Shown: positions 12,501-23,300 of the stretch, in pieces
How positions within the stretch are numbered: position 1 is the stretch's first letter
How the letters are laid out: each line of letters begins with the position of its first letter
Assembly: GCA_029948255.1 (NCBI GenBank)
Contig: JALIZF010001794.1
Span: 620,001 to 684,000 of the forward strand
Direction of reading: 5' to 3'
Length of the DNA stretch: 64,000 nt
Origin: Telmatactis stephensoni
Taxonomy: Eukaryota > Cnidaria > Anthozoa > Actiniaria > Isophelliidae
The notes under the pieces: model-generated
What the model saw: the letters and a program-made list of their open reading frames with translations, nothing else
The model's database searches: none
What the model was told of the DNA's origin: nothing
Made by a program: the position numbers and the translations under genes

Positions 12501-15500
12501 TGAACAATTAACAAAATTTGTAATCTGCTGATTGGAGTCAAATGATGCAAGTTATGATCAAAAGTTATGATCATTTTCTGCGATGTTGATAAAGAAATGT
12601 AAAGGAGAATTTACTATTTGATCATTGTTCGTGCACATTGTTTTCACACTTATTTGCTGAAATGTCCTTATAAAGTACATACCTTTTAACAAGAGGAAGC
12701 CCAAACATTTTGACCATGTTGTATAATGTACAGTGTACAGTGTGTTGGTATACAATTATCTGGTTTAATTGTCATAATTCAGTCAGCTTCAGGGGATTGT
12801 TGATCTTATCTCTAAATGTTAATGTGAATACATTAATTAAGGGAAAGTGCATTTCTGTAAGGCTAGACCTACAGTCTATGGAACAGAGAGAAGTGGAGAC
12901 AAGTGTGTGTTTATGGTTCTTCCTATTTAGCTCACACCTAAAATAGAAGGTTTATATTATAGGTAGATTTAATAGTTGTTTTGTAAAATTGAAGGTGCAA
13001 ATAAAAGAATTGTTATTGTCACTGTAACTGAGGATTGATCTTGAAATATTGTACAACCTTTTACTATATGGTCAAATTGTTTAGCTCTGCATGGTGATTT
13101 TATTAACCTGTGAAAGAAAGTTGACAAGCTACTAAGATAGAGTGCACGCACTTAATCCGTGAAATAAAACTTATTTGGTACTGTCTAATTGCAACTATTT
13201 TGTACAAAGTAGTGGATACTACTGAAGCAGAACAGTGCAAAAATACAATAGTAACGCATCAAGAGGTCTTTGTGTTTCTTTGTGTAGTTTTATGCCTGAG
13301 TGAATTCTTAGTTGGTCGATGACTAATTAAAAACAGATGATGACTAAATACTATTACGCACTAAAAAGTTAGTAACTATTTCACGGATAAAGTGCGTGCA
13401 CTCTAATGAACAAAAGAAAACAATAGGTTTAGAGTCTACTACTAACTATTATGCATACTGTATTTTCATGGGTTAAATAAAACCACTTTGACATTTAAGA
13501 TAAATTGAAGGGAAGCAACAGAAGCACTCAAGTCTTACTAGTAAAAGTGTTTCCATCTAAAATGGTCTCTTACATGCTATTTGTTTGACATTCTAGCATG
13601 AGAAGAATAAAGTGATGAAAAAAGACATAAACAACAAATATGACAGTTGCACTTCTAAAAGGACAGGTAATATTGGAAATATTCCTTTTCTTGTATAATT
13701 AACTGCATTGTTGTTGAAGTTCATGACTTGACAAAGCACTGTACTCGTAGTACATCCCAGGGGACATGAATTTGACAGTCCCACTTGACATTTTTTGCTT
13801 TGACTTTCATACTGTAGTGTGCACTCAGGTACAACATTTGAGTTCACCTTGGTGTGACCAAATTGTTCCATTCTATTGGATATCCTTCATTTAGTTTAAA
13901 TTTTTATGTCTTCAATATTTCTGGCCATTGTGATTCACTGACGTTTGGCACAACTTTCCTTTTTTTCCTCTACATTGTTTTTATAGTTGAAATAGAATGG
14001 ACTGGTTCACTGTCACTCTTTGGCTCTCATTTGTATGGACTTCACTGCACTTGTTCTGTACTCTCATGACTTTGAGCCAGTCCTCAGATCCTTCCCTCCC
14101 ACTCATTCAATAAGAACATAATCAGTCTTTCATAAAGAGCCTGACAATGGGTTGCAATTTCTTTGAAAATCAATTGAACATTCAGTTGAACAAATTTTGA
14201 AAAGTAGTGAAAACAAGGAGTGGTAGTTACAGTTCTGACCAACATTGAATGTTTCAATATGTTGAAAATATACACTGAAAGTGTTTATAACTGAGCCTCT
14301 GATTTCAGTTGCAGATTTGACATTAAAAATCAATGCACTCCAGAACCACTGTACTGTAATGCCAAAGGTCAGCATATTTTACTGTTCTATTTAATATGTA
14401 TCTTTTTCCTGGACATTTATCTCATTAGACATGATGTACACTGTCATATATTGTTATTATATAGTTTTGGAGTCCCTGTGTAATAAACAGACTGCATGCA
14501 TGTCAGCACAGACATGGCCCAACATGGTGTGTTGTAGTGAGTGTCAGACATGGGATGCTTTTCTCCCTTACAGCATCTTGTTTTATCCATTCATTGTAAT
14601 GTTCTTCTAACTTCTCCTTTCTTTTTCTGTTCTTTTGTTGGACTTTTCTCTCTCTCTTTGTTCTCACTCAATTTTGTAGAATTTCAGATATTTTCTCATC
14701 AGTATCATTTTAAAATCATGTAAATTGACAGAGATATAAAGCAGGCACTAGAGTGATGGTGCTTGATCCATGAAAAAGTACTAAATCTAGTACTAGATTT
14801 AATATATAAAGATGAACCATGACACTATTGTCTAGACTACATGCATCATTTACTAAATACAGTACCACTCTCGAGTAACGTAACCTCTACTCGCGAGTAC
14901 GAGTAGCGAGTACGAGTGGTGACTCGAGAGTCCTTGATTTCTGAATATTCATGAATTACTTAATGACTCGCAACTTTCGAGTACGAGTCACTCGCGAGTC
15001 AAACGAGTCGATTCATTTCTAAAGCACAGGTAGATTGTGTAGAAATCAAGAGAATTTCAAGATCAAAATGAAAAGCACTAAATAGTACTGTAGCACTAAA
15101 TAGTGCAGCAATAATTGATATAGTTTTATATCATGGGAGTGTGCTCACTCTAAAAGTGTGCAATATTTTAAACTATAAGTATTTACTACTAAATAGTACA
15201 CAATCTATATCTGTTGTTGTTGTTAGAACAAATTAATTGTATATCGCACTTTTACATACTAATAAGCTCTGAATATTCTAATGAGCTGTACTACCTTGCG
15301 AAAACTAATAAGAAAATAACTGTAGAACAAAATTAACTGCAAAATGTTTGTAAAGGGAAATGAAATTAGTCTTCTTTTCATGTTTCAAATTTAGCTATCC
15401 TTGCAGGATTGAACAAAACAATAAAAAAACCCAGTTTTCTTGAACTGTTCAAAAAACTTAGTTAGCTTTGCTCACACTGTACTGATTGACTTTTGATTAA

Positions 15501-16140
15501 GACTCAGGCCTTCATCAGTAATTACAAAAGATTGCTTGCGCCAGAATTCAAACTTATTTTAGTGTGCGAGGATTTTTTAATGTTCTATAAATATCTGCAA
15601 TTTGCAGACAGTCATTTCCAGCATTTTTGTCATTGACAGTATACCACACCTCTAAATATGTCCACTGGATATTATCTCCAACATACTTGTTTTGTTAACA
15701 AGCATTTTTACAGTGTTTTAAGCTTTTTCTTGTTTGTGCAATTCCAACAGCTCATTAGAATATATGCTGAGCTCATTAGCATATAAAAGTGGATACATAA
15801 ATTTGCTATATTGTTTCATTTATGCTAAATACTTATAGTGCAAAGTATTGCACACTTTTGCTGGCTTTTAGTATTTGTATTCTAATTTGTCTGTACTGTT
15901 ATTTTGTAGGACAAACATAACAAAGTGTACTTACAGTGGCTAACTGATCAGCGCAGCAAGAAACTTCGATATCTTAAAAAAGTGGACTTTGAAAAATATT
16001 TAGAAATCATTAATGAGCTAGACATCACCCCAGTAGAGAGTACACACAGTAAATGGAACAAGTATAAATTTAGAAAGTTTAAGATAGGAGTTGAAGTGAA
16101 GGAAAAGAGAAGTTTTCTGGATAGAAAAATTGTAACATAA
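9591..16140 (+). CDS. MRPS15: Mitochondrial ribosomal protein uS15m (MRPS15)
   Basis: Supported exons: 12173-12227, 12328-12376, 13597-13666, 14315-14367 and 15910-16140 (TAA). Phases agree across all joins. The product is a small-subunit mitoribosome protein that binds 12S rRNA. APENIKRIFSLENANQ aligns with the MRPS15 motif around VVKRLLSLEMANK. The uS15 fold follows: LTLKINALQNHCTVMPK, then DKHNKVYLQW and SKKLRYLKKVDFEKY, ending in a basic tail. The first exon is uncertain. An Arg-rich frame ending at a CCCAC/GTGAGT donor at 9697 has the right phase and looks like a mitochondrial targeting peptide, but no in-frame ATG is visible, so the gene start given here is provisional. The acceptor at 14315 could instead be 14309, which keeps the frame. 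Confidence 0.85.
10129..12124. mobile_element. TTAA-flanked non-autonomous DNA transposon, about 2 kb
   Basis: GGTAGCTCACTATAG (from 10133) and its inverse CTATAGTGAGATACC (to 12120) are each bordered by TTAA (10129-10132 and 12121-12124). TTAA duplications are typical of piggyBac and Kolobok transposons. No transposase remains. The interior is dominated by a giant palindrome. It lies inside the first supported MRPS15 intron region. Confidence 0.7.
10214..11707. repeat. Foldback palindrome, near-identical 486 bp inner arms
   Basis: Inner arms 10284-10769 and 10937-11421 are near-perfect reverse complements around a 167 bp spacer. More diverged outer arms (GGCCCCGTTCAAAC at 10214, inverse ending at 11707) extend the palindrome to about 1.5 kb. 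An open frame at 10565-10774 (minus) lies wholly within the arm and has no recognised domain. Confidence 0.85.
13138..13405. mobile_element. 268 bp MITE with TA ends in MRPS15 intron
   Basis: The TIR TAGAGTGCACGCACTT..ATCCGTGAAATA is mirrored at the right end. TA at both ends suggests a Tc1/mariner origin. A solitary related end (TTTCACGGATTAAGTGC) occurs at 48916-48940. Confidence 0.7.
14866..15012. repeat. Cluster of CGAGTACGAGT / ACTCGAGAGT motifs
   Basis: About 150 bp dense in CpG-containing CGAGT and ACTCG motifs, with short inverted repeats (CTCGAGT, ACTCGAGAG). It is unlike the surrounding AT-rich intron and is probably a degraded hairpin element. Confidence 0.5.
15152..15858. mobile_element. 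About 710 bp MITE with long imperfect TIRs
   Basis: AAAAGTGTGCAATATTT...ACTATAAGTATTTA at the left is mirrored at 15823-15858. A second inner pair (ATTCTAATGAGCTG at 15275 and CAGCTCATTAGAATAT at 15750) extends the arms past 100 bp. It ends about 50 bp before the last MRPS15 exon. Confidence 0.65.
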
Positions 16141-16376
16141 AAAATATGACATTGTAACAGTTTTGTGTTTATACATACATGTATATAGGTAATCAGTTTC
16201 CCAGGAGATCCCTTCTTCCTCTCCCCCCTCCCCTGATGCCCTTGGTCAATCCCCATGGATGGTAGGTGGGTATCATAACCATACTAAACAGGGCTACTCA
16301 GAAGACTATGTTGTGGTTTGAAAATTTTCAAAACAGTTTGATTTTTGAGAGTGTTGTTGTACGTGGGTGTCATTAT

Positions 16377-16588
16377 TTAATGTCCAAGTTGTTATTTCCA
16401 CATAAATAGATTTTATTTTCCAAGCTTTCGGGCCCCTGGCCCATCTTCAGGGAAAGAATGGATTTTTACAATTTCTAATTGTACAACTGAAATTGTAAAA
16501 ATCCATTCTTTCCCTGAAGATGGGCCAGGGGCCCGAAAGCTTGGAAAATAAAACTTCATTTACGTGAAAGTAACAACTTGGACATTAA
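16377..16588. mobile_element. Short TTAA-flanked perfect-hairpin element
   Basis: The segment from TTAATGTCCAAGTTG to CAACTTGGACATTAA folds back on itself. The arms contain CCAAGCTTTCGGGCCCCTGG and CCCATCTTCAGGGAAAG around a loop near 16480. TTAA stands at both ends. It lies about 240 bp after the MRPS15 stop, and the right arm contains AATAAA (about 16546), which may act as that gene's poly(A) signal. Confidence 0.75.
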
Positions 16589-16618
16589 GCTTGATTTTTA
16601 TTTCCTATTGTTCCAGAT

Positions 16619-16792
16619 TGTGTAGTTCCAGAAAATATCCAAACCTCCACCACAGAGGGAATGGAAATTCTGGAAGGGAAGGGGAAAGAACAAAATTACT
16701 GAGTTTGTATGGAAGAAAATTGGAAGTTCCAGGGGTCCATTTACAAATTCCTTCCTTGGCTGAGGTATATATATATTTTCTAGAACTACATA
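16619..16792. mobile_element. 174 bp relative of the 2888-3880 element
   Basis: It begins TGTGTAGTTCCAGAAAAT..CCACCACAGAGGGAAT and ends with the inverse ATATTTTCTAGAACTACATA. These are the termini of the 993 bp element in PICALM with most of the interior deleted. Confidence 0.7.
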
Positions 16793-16977
16793 TTATGGAA
16801 TATAAAACAGTGGCAGCAAAAAAATCAAACCAGTTTGAAAATTTTCAGAGTTTCAGACAGTGGGCGGTTGAAGGAGGAAAGCAGATCCATATCATCTGAA
16901 AATCAGGCTACTTTTTTAGGTTTTTTGTCTGCTGGCTGTCAAAAGCATATTTTTAGCTAAGTAGTACCTTAACGCGA

Positions 16978-17126
16978 TAGAGTCGTTTTCGTATGAGTGG
17001 GAAACTTACCGCGCCGTACCGTGACCGTGTCAGTGCCGTAATGTCTTTAAAAACATTCGAAATTCATGCCGTAACCGTATCGTATCGTAACCGTACAGTG
17101 TTCCCACTCATACGAAAACCACTCTA
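16978..17126. mobile_element. 149 bp MITE with TA duplications
   Basis: TIRs of 24 bp contain GTTTTCGTATGAGTGGGAA and are flanked by TA at 16978 and 17125. The interior is rich in CCGTAMCGT repeats. It lies about 230 bp upstream of the peptide transporter start. Confidence 0.75.
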
Positions 17127-17352
17127 TATTCTACGTGAGGTAGGAATTCCGAATGTTTTTTATGGACATCACGGCGCCGTTGCGTGACATACCGTTGCAT
17201 ACCGTTACTCCAGATGTAACGGGAGCCCGTTGCTTCGTGACCTTCACTTCCGTGTTTGGTGCAAAGAACCGTAATCGTTGTTTTTAGGTCACGAACACAA
17301 GACAAAAAGGGAATGATTGCTGGGTACAAAAGACATCTGACATCATTAGGTA

Positions 17353-20300
17353 ATGGCTGAACATCCCACTGATCAGAGTAGTTCTAGACCGAGAGTTGAA
17401 AGCTTTGAAAGTATCGACATTATAAACAGCCCAGACGTGACATGTACTGCACAAGATGAGCCGGCACCATCGTCAACTAGTCGACGTAAGATCAGTGGTA
17501 AAGCATGGGGAAGAGTTCGTAAATTTCTCCTGTGTAAAATTCCTTTTCCTAAATCTATCTATTTTATTGTTGGCAATGAATTTTGCGAGCGTTTCTCGTA
17601 TTACGGAATGAAAGCCATTCTGTATATGTACCTTACAAGGCAGTTAAGTCTCACAAACAACAATGCAACAGCAATATTTCATACGTTTTCGATGCTTTGT
17701 TACTTTACTCCTCTGTTTGGAGCCATGTTGGCTGATGGCTGGATTGGCAAGTACAGGTGAGTCGAGTAAACGTAGGTACGTTTATCGACACTCGGAGTGT
17801 TCAATCGATATTGATCGACAATCTCTTCATTTATATCGATCAATCAATAAAAATCGATACTCGCATTATTGTCAATCAGATGATCGATTTCTATCGATTG
17901 GTTCGAATGATATCGATTATTATCGAATTATATAAATTTGTATCGATTTATTTAACGAAAACTATCGATTACTCACTAAATACGATTTTATATTTACAAT
18001 AGTGAAATTTGCATACCCAAAGAGCATCCTTCCAAAACTGCATACCAATCACTGTTTTACCCACAGGCTTAGCCTGCCTACAGGCTCTCAAAGGGGAGGG
18101 GGAGGGGGAGGGGAAGGGAAAAGGGGAAGGGGAAGGGGAGGGAACTCCAGTCCCCTCCCTCCTCCCCAGTCCCCTCCCCTTCCCCTTTCCCCTTTTCCCC
18201 TCCCCCTCCCCCTTGAGAGCCTGTAGGCAGGCTACCACAGGCTTAGCATATTTTTGTGTCAGTGTGGTGGTTGAGCTTCCTGTTCATTTTTAACATTTTT
18301 AATCACTATTTATTATTTAATATTATTTAGTAATAATATTATTATTACTATTTGCCAAAAACTATCGAAATATCGCTCAAAACTATGATACTATAGAAAT
18401 ATAAACTTACTATTTATAAACACTTCTGGTGTACTTGCTTTTGATTTGGGTACAGTTTAGGGTGGTTTGTGAGTGATCGGCCTTTTCAACCATGCTCCCA
18501 CACTGACACAATTCAAACCTGAAAAGGGCTTCACACCTCTCTTTCAAAATTTTAATACCTGTGAAATTTTACAAGACTGACTTTTTGAGGGACCATTTCA
18601 CACCCTTAGGATCGAGGGGAGGGGGTGAAAGTGGCATTGGACTACTCTGGTATTATAAATACTGTATGTGAACCCATTGTCAGCCAATATCCACATTTTG
18701 TCATTTTCAGGACTATTTTGTACATTTCTATGATCTATGCAGTGGGTAACATTCTAATGTCTATAACAGCACTACCACCACTAGGAATGGGAGAGCTACC
18801 AGGACCAATGATAGGTCTTCTGTTGATTGCCATTGGGACAGGGGGGATCAAGCCTTGTGTGGCAGCCTTTGGTGGAGACCAGTTTACCTCTGATCAGGAG
18901 CATCTGCTTCAAAGTTTCTTTTCAGTGTTCTACTTTGCTATTAATGCTGGTAGTTTGTTGTCAATGCTTTTGACTCCAGTCTTGAGAGGTAAGGAAAATG
19001 TTCATTACACAGACATCTGTGTTTAGTTCTGGAGTAAATTTTTGATTGCTGTCAGTTTAAAAACGAAATAGAATTTCTTAAGATATCTTGAGTCTATTTG
19101 TGGTTTATTTGAGTTGATTTTAGAATACTGAGAATGATTGATGTCCATCAGTGTAATGCAAAGTGCAAAACACAATGTCTAAGTAGTCGTACTTCATCAG
19201 AATGGAAGGTAACTGTAAAGAACATGTCTGTTTTAGGTGATGTACAGTGTTACGGAAGTGACTGTTTTGCTCTGGCATTTGGAGTACCAGCACTTTTAAT
19301 GCTCATTGCCATCCTACTCTTCTGGGGTGGTCGCCATGACTACAAGAGTAGACCCCCTACTGGGAACATTGTATGGCTTGTTACCAAGGCAACAGCCCAT
19401 GCTCTCAAAAGGAAATTCTCCAACAAGGTACATATAGTTATTTCCTAAAAAAAATTGCTCTAAATTGAGCACTATTTTATCCTTGTTTTTTAGATAGTCA
19501 GGGTCATGAACTTTTCTTTGACCATCTGAAAATCAACCTGAATGTCAAGGGCATCTGTATATTGTACCCTTGTGAAGGCAGTGCTTGTATAGATTCCCCT
19601 TCCCCCTGGGGTCAACTCCCATGTGTTATATGAGGGTATGTCTCTAGATAGGGTATACATGTACCGTATTTACTCGAATAAGCGCCCCGGCGCTTATTAA
19701 ATTTTTCACGTCTAAAACGGGGCGCTTATTCGGGGGAGGCGCTTATTCGAGGGAGGCGCTTATTCAACGGGAGGAAACGCGTACACAACTGTCAAAGTAT
19801 GTTTTTCTTTTAATATCAATGTTAAACTACTGCAACAGTACTGGTATTGGTATACTATAACGAGGAGAAGCACTTGTTAATTATCTATATATTAAACGCG
19901 TGGTTTACATGTGTTCTATCAACTTTTATTTATTGTAAAATGTGTGAAGGCGCTTATTCGGGGGAGGCGCTTATTGATTTTTTTTTGTCCAAAGGGGGCG
20001 CTTATTCGGGGGAGGCGCTTATTCGAGTAAATACGGTACTCAAATACATTTGAACCTCCACTACTGGATACCTCAGGTGAGCGGACACCTCGTAAATGAA
20101 TTATATCATTTGCTGGTCCAGAGGATGTCTGCTTCAGGTTCAACTTTTCTTTATCACAAGAATTGGCTCTGGTTTAGCTCGCACTCAACGTCGACGTTTG
20201 AGACAGAGCATGCGTGCTCTACGTACGTCTGAGCACACAAGCCGACTTGTTTCGTATTTCTTCAAGACTGTACAAACGAGGGAAAAACTTAACTAACTTA

Positions 20301-23300
20301 AAAAAGTGTTTTCTTTTAATATCAAACAACACTGGGTGAAAGACTATCAAGAAATAGTTCTTCCTTAGCGTGTATCTATCGTGAAATGAACGAGGCGCAC
20401 GAGACGTTAACCAAGTGCTACTCTAGCTTCGTTATATAGGAAAAGACTGATTTAGCAATCGTGACGCGACGTGTAGAGGACTCCACGCGCGCTGAGTTAT
20501 GTTGAAAATGAACGTTGATGTCAAAAAGCTAGACGTCTTGAAAAGACGTGAAATGGCGTCCTGAGCGTGGGTTCGCGACGTCGTCACAGTAGCACCGCGC
20601 GCAGTGAACGAGTGTGATACCAGTTTCGTTATTTCACATCTTGTTCTCGAGTTCTCTAAATCTGCCTAACGAGTGCTCAGGTGACCACTACATTCTAATG
20701 TGTGCACACAATTCTCAGCTTATCTTGATAAGGAAACATGCACCGAAAAAAGTGTTAGTTGTCTTTTTTCCTTATTGCTGGTCATGGAATAATGTATTAC
20801 ACGGAAAGTTGTGTGTTTTACTCGTCAAACTCCAAGTGTAATAATAACCTCCTTGGGTTTTTACAAGTCATTTTCGAGGCTGTTTAAATAAAGCGCTACT
20901 CATTTGTTGTTAACGATCCCACGGAGTTTGTCCTAATGCTACTACTTGTAAACAGGCTCTTAGTTTTTAACGAGGCAGTTGGGTAAGGGACAGTCAAAAT
21001 GAACTTATGGAGAGAAAATATACACTCCCTACCCCTCCAAGGTAGAGTGTGTCACTCAATCAGAAGTGCGCAAGCACTAGAACTAATGTTCTTTTGACTG
21101 ATACGTTTTTGTATACCAGGGCCAAGCCATGAAGCCACATTGGATGGATTGGGCAGATGACAAGTACGATGTACAACTAATAGATGATGTTAAAGCTCTT
21201 TACAGAGTTCTCTTCATGTTTTTGCCTCTACCGTTCTTTTGGTCATTATTCGATCAGCAGGGTTCACGTTGGGTTTTACAGGCAACTCAAATGAATGGTC
21301 ATATAGGTACATAATAACACCAGCCAAGGCAATCCAAATATATTTTCAATCATATTTCCATGCTGAAGAAGAAAAATGGTGATGAATTTCTTCATGCTTC
21401 TTTTTGGGAAATGCTTCTTTTTAACCCTAGATGTATATTAAATTAGTATTCACCAACATAAGGGCTATTACAAATCCTGCATTCTGATTGGCTCCCTAAC
21501 CTCGGGCTATTGGTGATAGCCCGAGTTGAGAGGAAGCGCGAGTAATAATATCAATAAAAATTTTCTCTCTCTTTGTTTTGTTTAGTCTCATTCACCTTTG
21601 GCCCAATATGTTGGTGAATACTAAAACAATTAGACCTCTCGGCCTCATGGACTACGAGTTTGAATAGCCCATTCGGCCTCGAGGTCTAATTGTTAATTAT
21701 AAACTATGGCTTTTTTATGACTATGACAGTCACTGCACACTCATTGGGCATGCGCGACACTGTTTTGTTTTTTTCTCCATTATCTTCTCTTTACAAATAA
21801 AGTTTAGAAAGAAATATGTAAAAAAAAACAATTTTTTGACATACACGCATTTTAAAATTAACTCTGATTGTATTGTATGACGCGGGATGGATGTTACACG
21901 CTGCAACGTACTTGGAACTTTGAGCAATGTTTTGCATTGATGTTATTCGCCATTCCAAAGGCAACACTCGCGTTGAATCATGGGACTGTTCTAGATACTT
22001 TTCCAAATTTATCTGAAAAATTTGCATACATTGTGGAAAATAGGAAATGAAGAATTAAGCAAATAAAGAACAATTTGATTAACAGTAAATGTTTACAAGT
22101 ATTTTTATTTACTATGGTTTTAAGGACTCGGAGTCCCACGAATCAACACGAGTGTTAACTTTGGAATGGCGAATCATCCTTTCTTGATGGAACAGAACAT
22201 AACCGCACGAAATGCTACAAGATATTAAAATGGTTAGATATTTGGAAGCATGATCCGGGGGGCATACTGGAAAATGACCCTAGAGCATGTCTGTACAACA
22301 AAGCCTAAAGCTTTGCTTTCAGACTGATCCCAATAAAACATTCACGTTTGTTTCAGGTGTTCTGGGAACCATTAAGCCAGACCAAATGCAGGCTCTTAAT
22401 TCAGTATTCATTATATTGCTAATACCCGTGTTCGAGGGAATCATTTTTAAGATCATCAAGAAACCACGCCCGTTGAAGCGCATGTGTGTTGGAATGCTAT
22501 TGGCAGCTGTTGCTTTTGTCATTGCTGGACTTGTTCAACTTAAAATACAGGTAATAGATGGTAAATAATTAAGTACGACAGGTAGTTAGTTACGATCAAT
22601 GACAATATTGAGATGGTAATAAGATAACCACTTTTTACAGTGCAAGTACTCCAACCAAGGACAACCAAACAAATTTTCAGACAAATTATCCCATCACGAT
22701 CGAGTATATATACAATAGAATTTCCACAAAAGTATAATTTGGTTTGGATATGTGGCGAACTACATCGAGATTGAATATAATCTGTCAGACAAAATTTGTC
22801 TTATAATTTATTTGGGTTGCCTTAGTTGGAGTAGTCGCACTGTAATACATGAAGTTGCAATAGCGCCAGTTTTTGAGAGAACGGTTTACGATTGGGGCAG
22901 AATCGTAAAAAATCAATAGCAACTTGAACAGTCATTGCTGAATTTATCCCCTCAAACGACCATAATCCTTAGCGTTGAAGCAATTGCTTAGGTGTTACGT
23001 CATAATGAAATAGGACAATTGCAGCGTTTCGTTAGACGCTAGGCGAATAGCCGTTTCCCAAGATATAGTTGAGTGAATCCAGTACTACCCAAAGCTCGTT
23101 CTCGTTCCCCAGAAAGCCGCGTGCCCATGGCGTTATACACGCACTTGAGAAAATCTAAAGAACGATATAACAAACGTAAGAGTGGCACGAGGCGTAGCCG
23201 AGTGCGACTCTAGTTTGTTAAGAGTTCTCTATATTTTCTCAAGTGCGTCTATAACGCAATGGGCAAGTGGTTTTCTGTCGTCTAATTGATTTATAACAGA

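Noticed and set aside
18002..18293. Gly/Glu- and Pro/Ser-rich frames on both strands
   Set aside because: Low-complexity polypurine hairpin.
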